NCBI GenBank assembly: GCA_004009845.1
Contig: RMBW01000001.1
Coordinates: forward strand, 992,001-1,056,000
DNA: 64,000 nucleotides
Reading direction: 5' to 3'
Source of the DNA: Davidsoniella eucalypti
Taxonomy: Eukaryota; Ascomycota; Sordariomycetes; Microascales; Ceratocystidaceae
Under the pieces are notes generated by a model. The model was given only the letters and a program-made list of their open reading frames with translations. It was not told the origin of the DNA and made no database searches. The translations under genes were made by a program, and so were the position numbers. Positions 38,801-47,833 of the stretch are shown here, piece after piece (positions within the stretch are counted from its first letter, which is position 1; every line of letters starts with the position of its first letter).

Positions 38801-39322
38801 GGACACCAGGAGCATAGACATTAGCAGCGCCGCTTTGTTCAAACAGTCGCAGGCCCAAAATTGCCGTCTTTGTTGCTGTGTTCCTGTTTTCTGTTTGGCA
38901 AATTAGATGCTGCTGCCGGCCATTGCATAGTCGGATTCTTGTGTCTGTGTCAAGCTGTTTTCTTGCATCCTGTAGACAGGAGGACATGTCGGTGGGATAT
39001 CATGTGCTGGATCCATGAAGAGTTTTGTATAAAGTCTGCCCCCCCCCCCCGGAACAGAAGTTCGTGACTTTTATTTCTTCCTGCTTCTATAGGTTCTATT
39101 CTCTTTGTTGTCTGGCTTACTTCTCACTTCTGCTCTTGTCCGCATACATTTCGCCTGGGCGTATATCGTCTTGCGTCTGCCCACTGAGCTGTCCTTCTTC
39201 TTTCTCTTTGTATATCACTGCTTATCTGCCGTCCTCTGTGCAGTGACAGGCAGCATTAGTGCTTCTTCTTTTCGTACTGGATACGTACTCTATTTGCTCT
39301 AATACCCTTTTCTGTCTCCAAT
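32872..39322. other. 6.45-kb gene-free region upstream of the P-type ATPase
   Basis: The longest stretch without a supportable gene. ORFs reach at most about 140 codons and are low in complexity or lack protein-like composition. It contains an uninterrupted A23 tract (34825-34847), a C12 tract (39039-39050) and many short purine or pyrimidine runs. From about 38200 it becomes pyrimidine-rich like the other leaders here, so the ATPase may have a long 5' UTR. A non-coding RNA or an extended regulatory region is possible; nothing in the sequence proves either. Confidence 0.45.
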
Positions 39323-42300
39323 ATGGACCACCCAGAGCCGTCTTCACCCCGCCATATCCTGTGGAATGATGGGGACAAGGACGTTGAAGCGGGCAAGAAG
39401 CCTGGAATCACGCTGGCGCCTGGTGTTTCAGCGCCTATTGGCCGTCCGCCCCTAAACAGGGCAGTATCGCGTGGCTCGATGTCGATCTCGTCTATCCGGG
39501 AACCGAGAACGTCTATCTCGGCTGCCGCAGCTGAACTGCCAATCCAGTACCGTACAATGTGTGTATACAGCTTGATCCGGTTCCGTCCGAAGAAGACCGT
39601 GGAGTGGGTTGCTGACCTGATGTTTGTGTAGCTCGATCGACATTGATGAATACAAAGCCAAGGAAGCTTCTGCTAAGAAAACCAAGCAGGTTGCAGCAGC
39701 TGGAGGTAGGTGCTCGATACGATTCGCTACCTCTTCCCATCTCTACGGCTAACATAGCTAATCTTCCTTTTGCTACACAGACCTCGCCGAGCTGGAGTGG
39801 CACACTCTCCCTTCCAACGAGATTGTCCAGCGTCTCAGGTCGTCTCTCGCCTCTGGGCTGTCCACCGACGAGATCGCCCGCCGCATCACGCAATATGGCA
39901 GCAACATCCACTCTCCACCGCCAAGCCATGTGTGGTCACGCATCTTTGGATACTTCTTCAAGGGGTTTGGCACCGTGCTCTTGGCTGCTGCAATCATGGT
40001 TTTCATTGCTTGGAAGCCGCTGGGAAAGCCCCCCCAGATCGCCAATTTGGCTCTGGCAATCGTACTGACCGGCGTGTTCTTCATCCAAGCCATGTTCAAT
40101 ATGTGGCAAGACTGGTCGTCGTCCAAGGTCATGAACTCTATCAAGACTATGATGCCCTCGAGCTGCTTGGCCATTCGTAATGGCACGCAGACTTCGGTTG
40201 ATGCGTCTGACATTGTTCCTGGAGACATCATGGTGATCAAAGCCGGTGATAAGCTATGTGCTGATGTTCGTTATCTCGAAGTATCTTCTGACGCCAAGTT
40301 CGACCGTTCGATTCTGACTGGTATGCTTGCTCTACTGACTCAGCTATTCTTGCTCTTTCTTGCTAACGTATCATCCCCCATCTAGGCGAGTCTGCTCCTG
40401 TCAACGCAACCGTCGAATCTAGTGATACCAATTACCTAGAGACTCTCAACATCGGTCTCCAGGGAACTCACTGTGCAGCTGGTACCTGCAAAGGCCTTGT
40501 AGTATCTACCGGTGACTCTACTGTCTTTGGCAGAATTGCCAAGCTCGCGTCTGCTCCCAAGGAGGGCATGAGCACCCTCGAGAAGGAGGTCTTCAACTTT
40601 GTCATCATGATCTGCTCAATCATGCTTTTGATGATCGTCTTGGTACTTGCGGTCTGGTAAGCACAATGTCCATTCTAGGAACGACGGCAAGTTTGCGATT
40701 CCATTATCCTAACTGACACCTTAATCTTTTTCAGGGCTGGCTGGCTTCGCAAAGACCACCACGATTGGATCAACGTCCCCAACTTGATCATCTCTCTGGT
40801 TTCTGTCGCCGTCGCCTTTGTTCCCGAGGGTCTTCCAGTAGCCGTCACAGCCTCCATGACCATCAGCGCCAATATGATGCGCCAGAACAAGATCCTATGC
40901 AAGTCTCTCAAGACTGTCGAGACCCTGGGTTCTGTCACTGTCATCTGCTCCGACAAGACTGGCACTTTGACGCAAAACAAGATGACAGTCACCGAATGTG
41001 CGACTGGAACTACTACCATGTCCGCCGACGAAGCTGTTAGGAAGTTCATCATCAGCAAAGAGAATAAACAGACCAACGCTGCTATCGAGCAGTTGCAGGC
41101 CTTGGCTTCTCTATGCAACGCTGGACAGTTTGACGCTTCGACGATCAACCAGCCACTGCCCGATAGAATGATCCACGGTGACGCTACTGATCAGGCTATC
41201 CTGAGATTTGCCGAAGGTCTAGCGCCGGTTGCCGACATGCGCAGATATTGGGCGATGAACTACGATCTAGCGTTCAACTCGAAGAACAAGTATATGATTC
41301 GAGCCTTCACCATGACCAATCGTGCTGCCTTGGATGCGCTCTCGCTCGAGGTTTCATCGGCATGGCAGCCTGACGATGTTCTCATTACGATCAAGGGCGC
41401 CCCCGATGTTCTCATGCCTCGACTAGCCAAGTATATCAACTCCTCTGGCGCCATTTGCAGCCTGGATCAAGAGACCAAGACGCGCATTGAAAGCATCAAG
41501 GATGAGTGGTCGGCCAAGGGTCGGCGTGTGCTACTCCTAGCTCGCAAGGCTGTTAACGGATCAACTCTCCCCATGCCCGTTGCTAGTACTGCTTACGAAG
41601 CAGAGATACAGAAGGTAGCAACTTCTGGCCTGACTTTGGTTGGCTTGGTCGGCATCGTTGATCCTCCTCGCCCCGAAATCCCCGAAGTCGTCACAACTCT
41701 CCGCGGAGCTGGTATTCGTCTCTTCATGGTCACTGGTGACTTTGCCCTGACTGCCCAAGCCATTGCCAAGGAGTGTGGCATCATCACTACTTCGGTTGTT
41801 GATGGTGTCGAGTCCCTGTCCCGCGATCCAATTGCCACCGAGAGCGAGGACGAAGACAACGAGAAGAAAGCCTCTCCTGTCGTCGGCCGTGCTTTGGTTC
41901 TCTCTGGCCCAGAACTGATGACTTTGACGGATGCCCAGTGGGACCGTCTGGCTCAGTACCAAGAGATTGTCTTTGCCCGCACGACTCCCGAGCAAAAGCT
42001 GCGCATCGTTCGTGAGCTGCAAAGCCGCAGCAATATTGTTGGAATGACTGGCGACGGCGTCAACGATGCTCCGTCTCTGCGTGCGGCCGATGTTGGAATT
42101 GCCATGGGTTCTGGATCTGATATTGCAATGGAAGCTGCAGACATGGTCCTCCTCGACACATTCAGCTCTGTGGTAGAGGCACTGCGCTTCGGGCGTATGA
42201 TGTTCGACAACCTGAAGAAAACAGTGGCTTACCTGATGCCTGCCGGCTCGTTCTCGGAGTTCTGGCCTGTCATGACCAATGTCATGCTTGGGATGCCCCA

Positions 42301-42949
42301 GATTCTGTCGTCGTTTCTCATGATTATGATCTGCCTGTTCACAGATGCCGCTGCAGCCATTGCTCTGGCTTACGAAGCCCCCGAAGCCGATGTTCTCCTG
42401 CGTAAGCCACGTGTGCCCGGCAAAGACCGTCTTGTTGACTGGAAGCTTCTCCTTCAGGAGTATCTCGTAGTCGGGCTGTACATGACAACCCTGTCATTCA
42501 CTATGAGCTATTGGTATCTTCAGCGCGAAGGAATCCCATTCTCGTCTATCTGGCTGTCCTTTGGTGACATGCCCGGAATCGACATGGACTATTACAACGA
42601 GAAGCTAAAAGTTGCTAGCTCGATTTACTTTGTCACTCTGGTGGTGATGCAGTGGTTCCATCTTATGGCCCTCAGAACTCGCCGTCTCTCTATTTTCCAG
42701 CATCCCCCGCTGTTCAAGAAGGAGACTAGCAACATCTATCTATTCTACGCCATTGCTTTTGCGCTACTCATGATATTCTTCTGGTTGTACATCCCGACTT
42801 TCCAGCACAGCCTCGGCACGGCACAGGTTCCTGTTGAGCACTGGTTCTTGCCCGCGGCGTTTGGAGTAGGCTTGGTCTTCATGGACGAGAGTCGTAAATG
42901 GGCTGTAAGAAAATACCCAACTGGTTTTTGGGCCAAGATTGCGTGGTAG
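39323..42949 (+). CDS. P-type cation ATPase, Na+/K+-ATPase-like (type IIC) alpha subunit
   Basis: Ion pump of the plasma or internal membranes, driven by ATP through an aspartyl-phosphate. Five exons: 39323-39558, 39632-39705, 39781-40320, 40386-40656 and 40735-42949, giving 1111 residues. Visible in order: a disordered N-terminus, a cation-ATPase N-terminal domain, the actuator loop TGES, TM4 PEGLP, the phosphorylation site CSDKTGTLTQNKM (Asp447), nucleotide-binding KGAP, MVTGD, and the hinge TGDGVNDAP, then six C-terminal membrane helices. The sequence resembles the fungal Na/K-ATPase-like group rather than ENA, PMR1 or PMA1 pumps. In TM6 the position of animal Asp804 appears to be Cys while the Asp808 equivalent is kept, so the ion specificity may differ. 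The start gives a spliced …QYRTISIDIDEYK join. The next gene begins 66 bp after the stop. Confidence 0.93.
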
Positions 42950-43015
42950 TTGGAATAATGATGCGGTATGATACCATAGGGTTATAGGAATATAGTAATT
43001 TAGGGTTATAAGTCA

Positions 43016-44209
43016 ATGTCACTAGAATCACGGCTCGGCCTCCCGAATATCGATCTGCCCAACATAGTCTTGGTGAATCATGAAATCGCAATTGATATGA
43101 TTGAGACCAGAAGCTTTAGTATGATTTGGTATATGATCTACAACGGCCATCACGAGGAACTTCTTTCCGCTATCAAGTTGTATCACGATGACTCCGGCTA
43201 CAAATCGAAATGGCCCACCTTGAACGACCTGTTTCGTGACAATGGTTCCCACCCAGGCGATTACATTGATATGGCTATCAATATGGCATGCTTCCGAGGA
43301 TATCATACGGTGATCAAGCTGTTGATCAAAGAGCATATTTGTTTCTCAAGTACGAAAGCCCTAGAGATGGCGTCTTCTCAACGTCATACAAAACTTATCA
43401 AATGTCTCATGGAAGGCACGGCAGACGACAAACGAAAGGAAATTTGTAGCAAGGCTTTGTTCCCTGCTTGCTTCCTTGGGCTAACGGATGTTCTAGAACT
43501 ACTACTTTCATATGGTGCCGATATCAATTATCGTCTTCAAGATGGATCCGATGAAGCTGGCTTGGCTAACGAAAGCTTTCATGGTATGCCAGTCGACGTC
43601 TCTTTCAAGTTGTCTACGCCCCTTTTGGTTGTTATGAAAGCAAGAAGTGTCCAAACTATGAAGTTCTTGATTAGTTCTGGAGTCAAAACCGACGAAATAG
43701 TTGGGGACTTGGCCTATGTTCAAGTACCATGTCTCTATAATGATCTTGGCATGTTACAACTTTTCATCCATAGCGGAATCGATATAGCAACCGAAGACAG
43801 ACGCAGCAAGTTTTCGGCTCTTCAAATCGCCTGTTGGAATAACAATCGCCATATCATCGGTGCCCTTCTCGCAAACGGAGTTGATATCAATTTTGAGACT
43901 TCTTATGGGTGGACTGCTCTTATATCGGCTTGCTATGTAGGCTATCTGGATGTTGCTCGGCTTCTAATCGAGAAAGGAGCAGATGTCAATTATGAGACTT
44001 CTGATGGTCGGACACCTCTTATATCAGCTTGCTCTAATGGCCATCTTGAGATTGCGAAGCTCTTGATCAAGTGTGGAGCTAATGTCAATCATGTGACTTC
44101 TGATGGTCAGTTTGCTCTCGAGTCAGCTTGCTCCCAACATCATTACCCTATAGTCAAGCTCTTGATCCAGAAAGGCGCCAATGTCGATAGTCCGACTTCA
44201 AATCGCTAA
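43016..44209 (+). CDS. Ankyrin-repeat protein
   Basis: A single-exon frame of 397 residues. The N-terminal 100 residues have no recognised domain. From about residue 80 to the end there are roughly nine ankyrin repeats of about 33 residues; the last three are the clearest (TALISACYVGYLDVARLLIEKGADVNYETSDG and its neighbours share the TSDG turn). Ankyrin stacks bind other proteins; no partner is indicated. The ATG at 43016 is only 66 bp past the ATPase stop, in the same orientation. The two could be co-transcribed by chance readthrough, or this gene's promoter lies inside the ATPase coding region, or the true start is a downstream Met (residue 28 or later). No intron is seen. Ankyrin genes of this kind are often lineage-specific in moulds. 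Confidence 0.8.
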   Translation: MSLESRLGLPNIDLPNIVLVNHEIAIDMIETRSFSMIWYMIYNGHHEELLSAIKLYHDDSGYKSKWPTLNDLFRDNGSHPGDYIDMAINMACFRGYHTVIKLLIKEHICFSSTKALEMASSQRHTKLIKCLMEGTADDKRKEICSKALFPACFLGLTDVLELLLSYGADINYRLQDGSDEAGLANESFHGMPVDVSFKLSTPLLVVMKARSVQTMKFLISSGVKTDEIVGDLAYVQVPCLYNDLGMLQLFIHSGIDIATEDRRSKFSALQIACWNNNRHIIGALLANGVDINFETSYGWTALISACYVGYLDVARLLIEKGADVNYETSDGRTPLISACSNGHLEIAKLLIKCGANVNHVTSDGQFALESACSQHHYPIVKLLIQKGANVDSPTSNR

Positions 44210-44761
44210 TGTCAACGAACGGCGGCTTATTGGTATTATGTATTGTGTATTGTATTTGCCTTCTGTACTTGTTTTTACCATCTTTGGAAAGTTAACACAA
44301 CGGAGCCAGGCCTTTTTATAGTTTCAATTTTCAGCATGTTCAAATAAGCATTTTTCCTCGTCCATAGTATAATTTTACTATGATGTATAGAAATAAATTT
44401 ATATGACGAGTGACGTCCTTGATAGCAGGTTCGCCATTTCAAGGGGACAGCCACTTTTGTCGTGACTATGAGATGACTATTTATCTGATGAGAAATAGCA
44501 TCAAGAGTGCAAGGTTGGCGATCGAAACTGTCAAGATTCGACTACCCCTCACAGCTGTTCCGTAACACTCATCGTATCATTACTTTCTATCTATTATGTA
44601 TAACTAGGATTCTCATGTTTTGGTTATTTAGAACCTTGGTTGTATATAAAAAATGCAACAAAAGTCACAACTATCAAAAGCCCCACGAAGCCTGTTTATA
44701 ACCCATGAAGATATAGAACCAAACCAGAAAAAGAAAAAAGATCCACGACCATCCTTGATCA

Positions 44762-45076
44762 TTAGCTACTCTCGCTAACCCACCAATCCCTCGCATCGTT
44801 CATGTAGAAGATACCAATATGCAACTCGCACTCTTCTATGAGTTCAGGGACGAAAAGAATATCATCCTGCCGGCACAAGACAAAAATGTCGAATACATCT
44901 AGAGGCCATGACTGTTGCCGGAGGTCATAAAACCACGTCATATGATACCATGGCAGACTAGTGAGCAACATTAACATAACGACGCTGTATATTCCAGTAA
45001 CGAGTCGACTAGCCGGAATCCACCTGAGTTTCATTATCATCTTCATCTTAGACCAGCGAGATACACACCCTTTCAT
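44762..45076 (-). CDS. Possible small protein, unknown (104 aa)
   Basis: An ATG-started frame on the minus strand. It has a basic N-terminus, a hydrophobic segment at about 25-45, then a fairly acidic, aromatic-rich tail (LIEECELHIGIFYMNDARDWW) with protein-like composition. I do not recognise it. There is no support from neighbours and it may be chance or a relic. Confidence 0.2.
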   Translation of the reverse strand: MKGCVSRWSKMKMIMKLRWIPASRLVTGIYSVVMLMLLTSLPWYHMTWFYDLRQQSWPLDVFDIFVLCRQDDILFVPELIEECELHIGIFYMNDARDWWVSESS

Positions 45077-45112
45077 TACATGGCGCCTGTGCTTTTGCTA
45101 TCAGATGAGCTT

Positions 45113-45444
45113 TTAAGAGGTAGTTGAAGCTGCTTGATTTGACGTATGCCCCGGCTCTAAGGGATGGTTGTGTCTTTTAGTATCATCACCATGAACGAGA
45201 TCAACTTCCCAAACTTCGTCGTAGCACCATTTCAGCGCCATCTCGTATTTGCAACCTGTAGTTTGGGTACTCCTGATCTTGTCTTTAGAAGTAGAGATGC
45301 TACGGTTAACACCGGCTTTGGTGCGCCGAAAGATGTGCCTCTTTGGATTGCGCATGCAATAACGCCATCGATACGAGCAGCATCATCAAGACCAGAACGA
45401 GCATTTTTATACGAAGGAAAGGAAACATTGGTGAGATCGTCCAT
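45113..45444 (-). CDS. Possible small spliced or decayed gene, unknown
   Basis: On the minus strand an ATG frame from 45444 reads MDDLTNVSFPSYKNARSGLD and then overlaps a second frame containing ALKWCYDEVWEVDLVHGDD that ends at 45113. A GT…ACTACAG intron of about 120 nt could join them into roughly 70 residues. Equally, this could be a frameshifted relic. The plus strand also has a 98-codon frame here, so the case is weak. Confidence 0.15.
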
Positions 45445-46015
45445 GGTGGATAAGGAATAGAATACGGAGTTTATGGTAGGAAAAAAAGAGCGAAATGTCG
45501 AAGATATTTGGAGTGCAGGTTTGTTGTTTGTTGATAGCCAATTGTAGTAAAAAGTTATAGAGACGAGTGAGCCTGACACTTCTGCCAGCTGGCAGCTCCA
45601 ATGTCAAGCACGAAAGGAGTAAGTACCGGTACATGGTTTTTTGTATCTTTTTCATACCCCGGCCAGTGAATTTGTAAAGGTCCCATGTCTTATTTTGGAT
45701 ATCTTTAGATATAAACACAGATAGCTAGGCCCATTGCTTATCTGATTTGATTTGATTATATTTACTTATGCCCATTGCTTATCGATTCTTGTCGTATCGA
45801 CCTATCTGTAAATGTTCCGATAAGCAGCGGCGTTCAAAGCTCTGAGTCAACCGGCAAAGTAATAATCGTGATACATAATACATATGAATGACCTATGGCC
45901 GGCTGAGTGTTGACTTCTTACTTATCATTGTTAGACTGAAATAACAAGCAGAACAAACCATCTATCATCTTTAAAGCCTCCTGATACACAAACAAACAAG
46001 CAACCGAGGCTTACA

Positions 46016-47672
46016 ATGGCACAGACATCTCCGCCAATTCCACATCCGAGCGGCATGGAGTCGTTCTGGCGGCAACAGCCGGGTTCTTTAGACACGTTCC
46101 GGTCAACGCCGGAACTGCCGCCTACAGCAGACATTGTGATTATCGGAGGCGGATACTCGGGCGGGTCACTCCTAACGCACATCCTGAACGAACAGGTCCA
46201 AGCTCCAAGCGCCGACAGTAACAAGAAGGATATCCTAGTATTAGAAGCCCGGGAACTATGCTCGGGAGCGACCGGCCGAAACGGTTTGTCGTTTTCCGTC
46301 CTTTCTCTATGCCTTCTTGCCACTAACCATTGGCTGTGACCAATCTCACGCTTCTAGGCGGACATCTCAAGCCAGATTCGTACAACCTAATCTCGCAGTA
46401 CGCCAAACGCTACGGCACGAAGCAGGCGATGCAAGTCGCAGATTTCGAAGTTGCCAATGTTTTCGCCGTGCGTGATTACGTCGCAGAGAACAATGTCGAC
46501 TGCGACTTCGTGCTCACCAAAGCCGTCTATGTACAACTCGATGTAGCGCACAACGAGAAGCTGAAGACGGCCTATGACGAGCTATCTGCGGCGGGCGGAC
46601 AGGCAATCAGTCAGACGCAATATCTGGAGGCCGAAGAAGCCGAAAAGGTGCCAAGCCCAGCCATCCCGATGCACGGAGAACGGAGAGAGAGGTAGACCAA
46701 GATACGGAGTGCTAACATCTCCGGACTAACCTGTAGGTGTCCAGAATCAAGGGCGCAAAGGGAGCCTTCACATACACAGCCGGCCATATCTGGCCTTACC
46801 GGCTAGTTCACCACATGTTCCAAACAGCCCTCCAAAACAACTCCAACGTGAATCTGCAAACAAACACAACCGTCGAAAGCCTGTCTCGTTCGCCCGCCAC
46901 AAGAGACCAATATAGTGGTGGCGACGAGCCAACAGCGCTGTTGTTTCCTTGGGTTATATCTACGGCCCGTGGATCTGTACGGGCGAAGCAGGTCATCGTA
47001 GCTACGAATGCATACACGGCGGCAATTCTTCCGGAATATACCGGCCGCATTGTACCGTATCGTGGCGTCTGCAGCCACATCTCATCGCCTCCTGCCTCCG
47101 GGGTGGTCCCGGAAGAAGCCACTCGTTCTCCCGTCCCTACCCCTCTCACGAATACTTATGCTATCCGGTTCAACGAAGAGGACTTTGACTACTTGATTCC
47201 ACGAACCGACGGCTCCTTCATCGTAGGCGGTGCCCGGAGTAAATACATCTCTACTCCATCTTTATGGTACGCCAACATCGACGATTCTCGGCTAATCAAC
47301 GAGGCTTCTTCGTCCGCGTATTTTGATGGATATATGCAAAAGTATTTCCACGGCTTCGAATCTAGCGACCTCGCCGCCGATGCTGTTTGGACTGGTATCA
47401 TGGGATACTCGGCTGATCAGCGGCCTCATGTCGGCTGTGTGCCGGGAAGAGACGGCGTCTTTATCATGGCTGGGTTCACGGGTCACGGGATGCCACAGAT
47501 CTTTTTGGTAGCCAAAGAACTTGCTAAAATGGTCACGGGTGGCGTCACGTTCGAAGATACTGCTATTCCGGAGCTATTTAAAACTGCCGAGGCACGGATC
47601 GCCAATACTACTGAGAATTTCCTCAAGGACATGATCAGAGATTTGGAAACTGACAGCACTGTAGCAGAATGA
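46016..47672 (+). CDS. FAD-dependent oxidoreductase (DAO superfamily)
   Basis: Flavoenzyme of the D-amino-acid oxidase/glycine oxidase superfamily; related proteins oxidise C-N bonds of amino acids or amines. Three exons: 46016-46283, 46358-46647 and 46737-47672, giving 497 residues. The Rossmann dinucleotide site IVIIGGGYSGG is at 40-50, with the acidic end of the second strand at DILVLEARELCSGATGRNGG. The C-terminal FAD-contact region GRDGVFIMAGFTGHGMPQ is present. The second intron joins …EAEK to VSRIKGAKGAFTYTAGH. No signal peptide or membrane segment is seen, so it is probably cytosolic. It is convergent with the dynamin-like gene, 161 bp between stops. The substrate cannot be told from sequence. 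Confidence 0.9.
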
Positions 47673-47833
47673 GATAGAGACAGCTTGTTTTATCTCTGTT
47701 AAATAGCGGGATATCCTGTAGATCCGATCCAACATTTCCCTCCAAAATACCTACCATAACAATGCGCTCTTCTAGGCACTACTGATATCACCATACCTTG
47801 ACCTGTTCTTAGCCTACTCTTGCTTGTATCAAC

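Larger units (their letters stand above)
44210..46015. other. Intergenic region with weak minus-strand coding hints
   Basis: 1.8 kb between the ankyrin gene and the FAD oxidoreductase. Two low-confidence minus-strand reading frames are listed separately (44762-45076 and 45113-45444). The rest is AT-rich with nothing I can name. The last part (45700-46015) should hold the oxidoreductase promoter. Confidence 0.4.

Noticed and set aside
39105..39302. Hydrophobic 65-codon frame just before the ATPase
   Set aside because: It lacks an ATG at its beginning and lies in the pyrimidine-rich leader; Leu/Phe richness follows from base composition.
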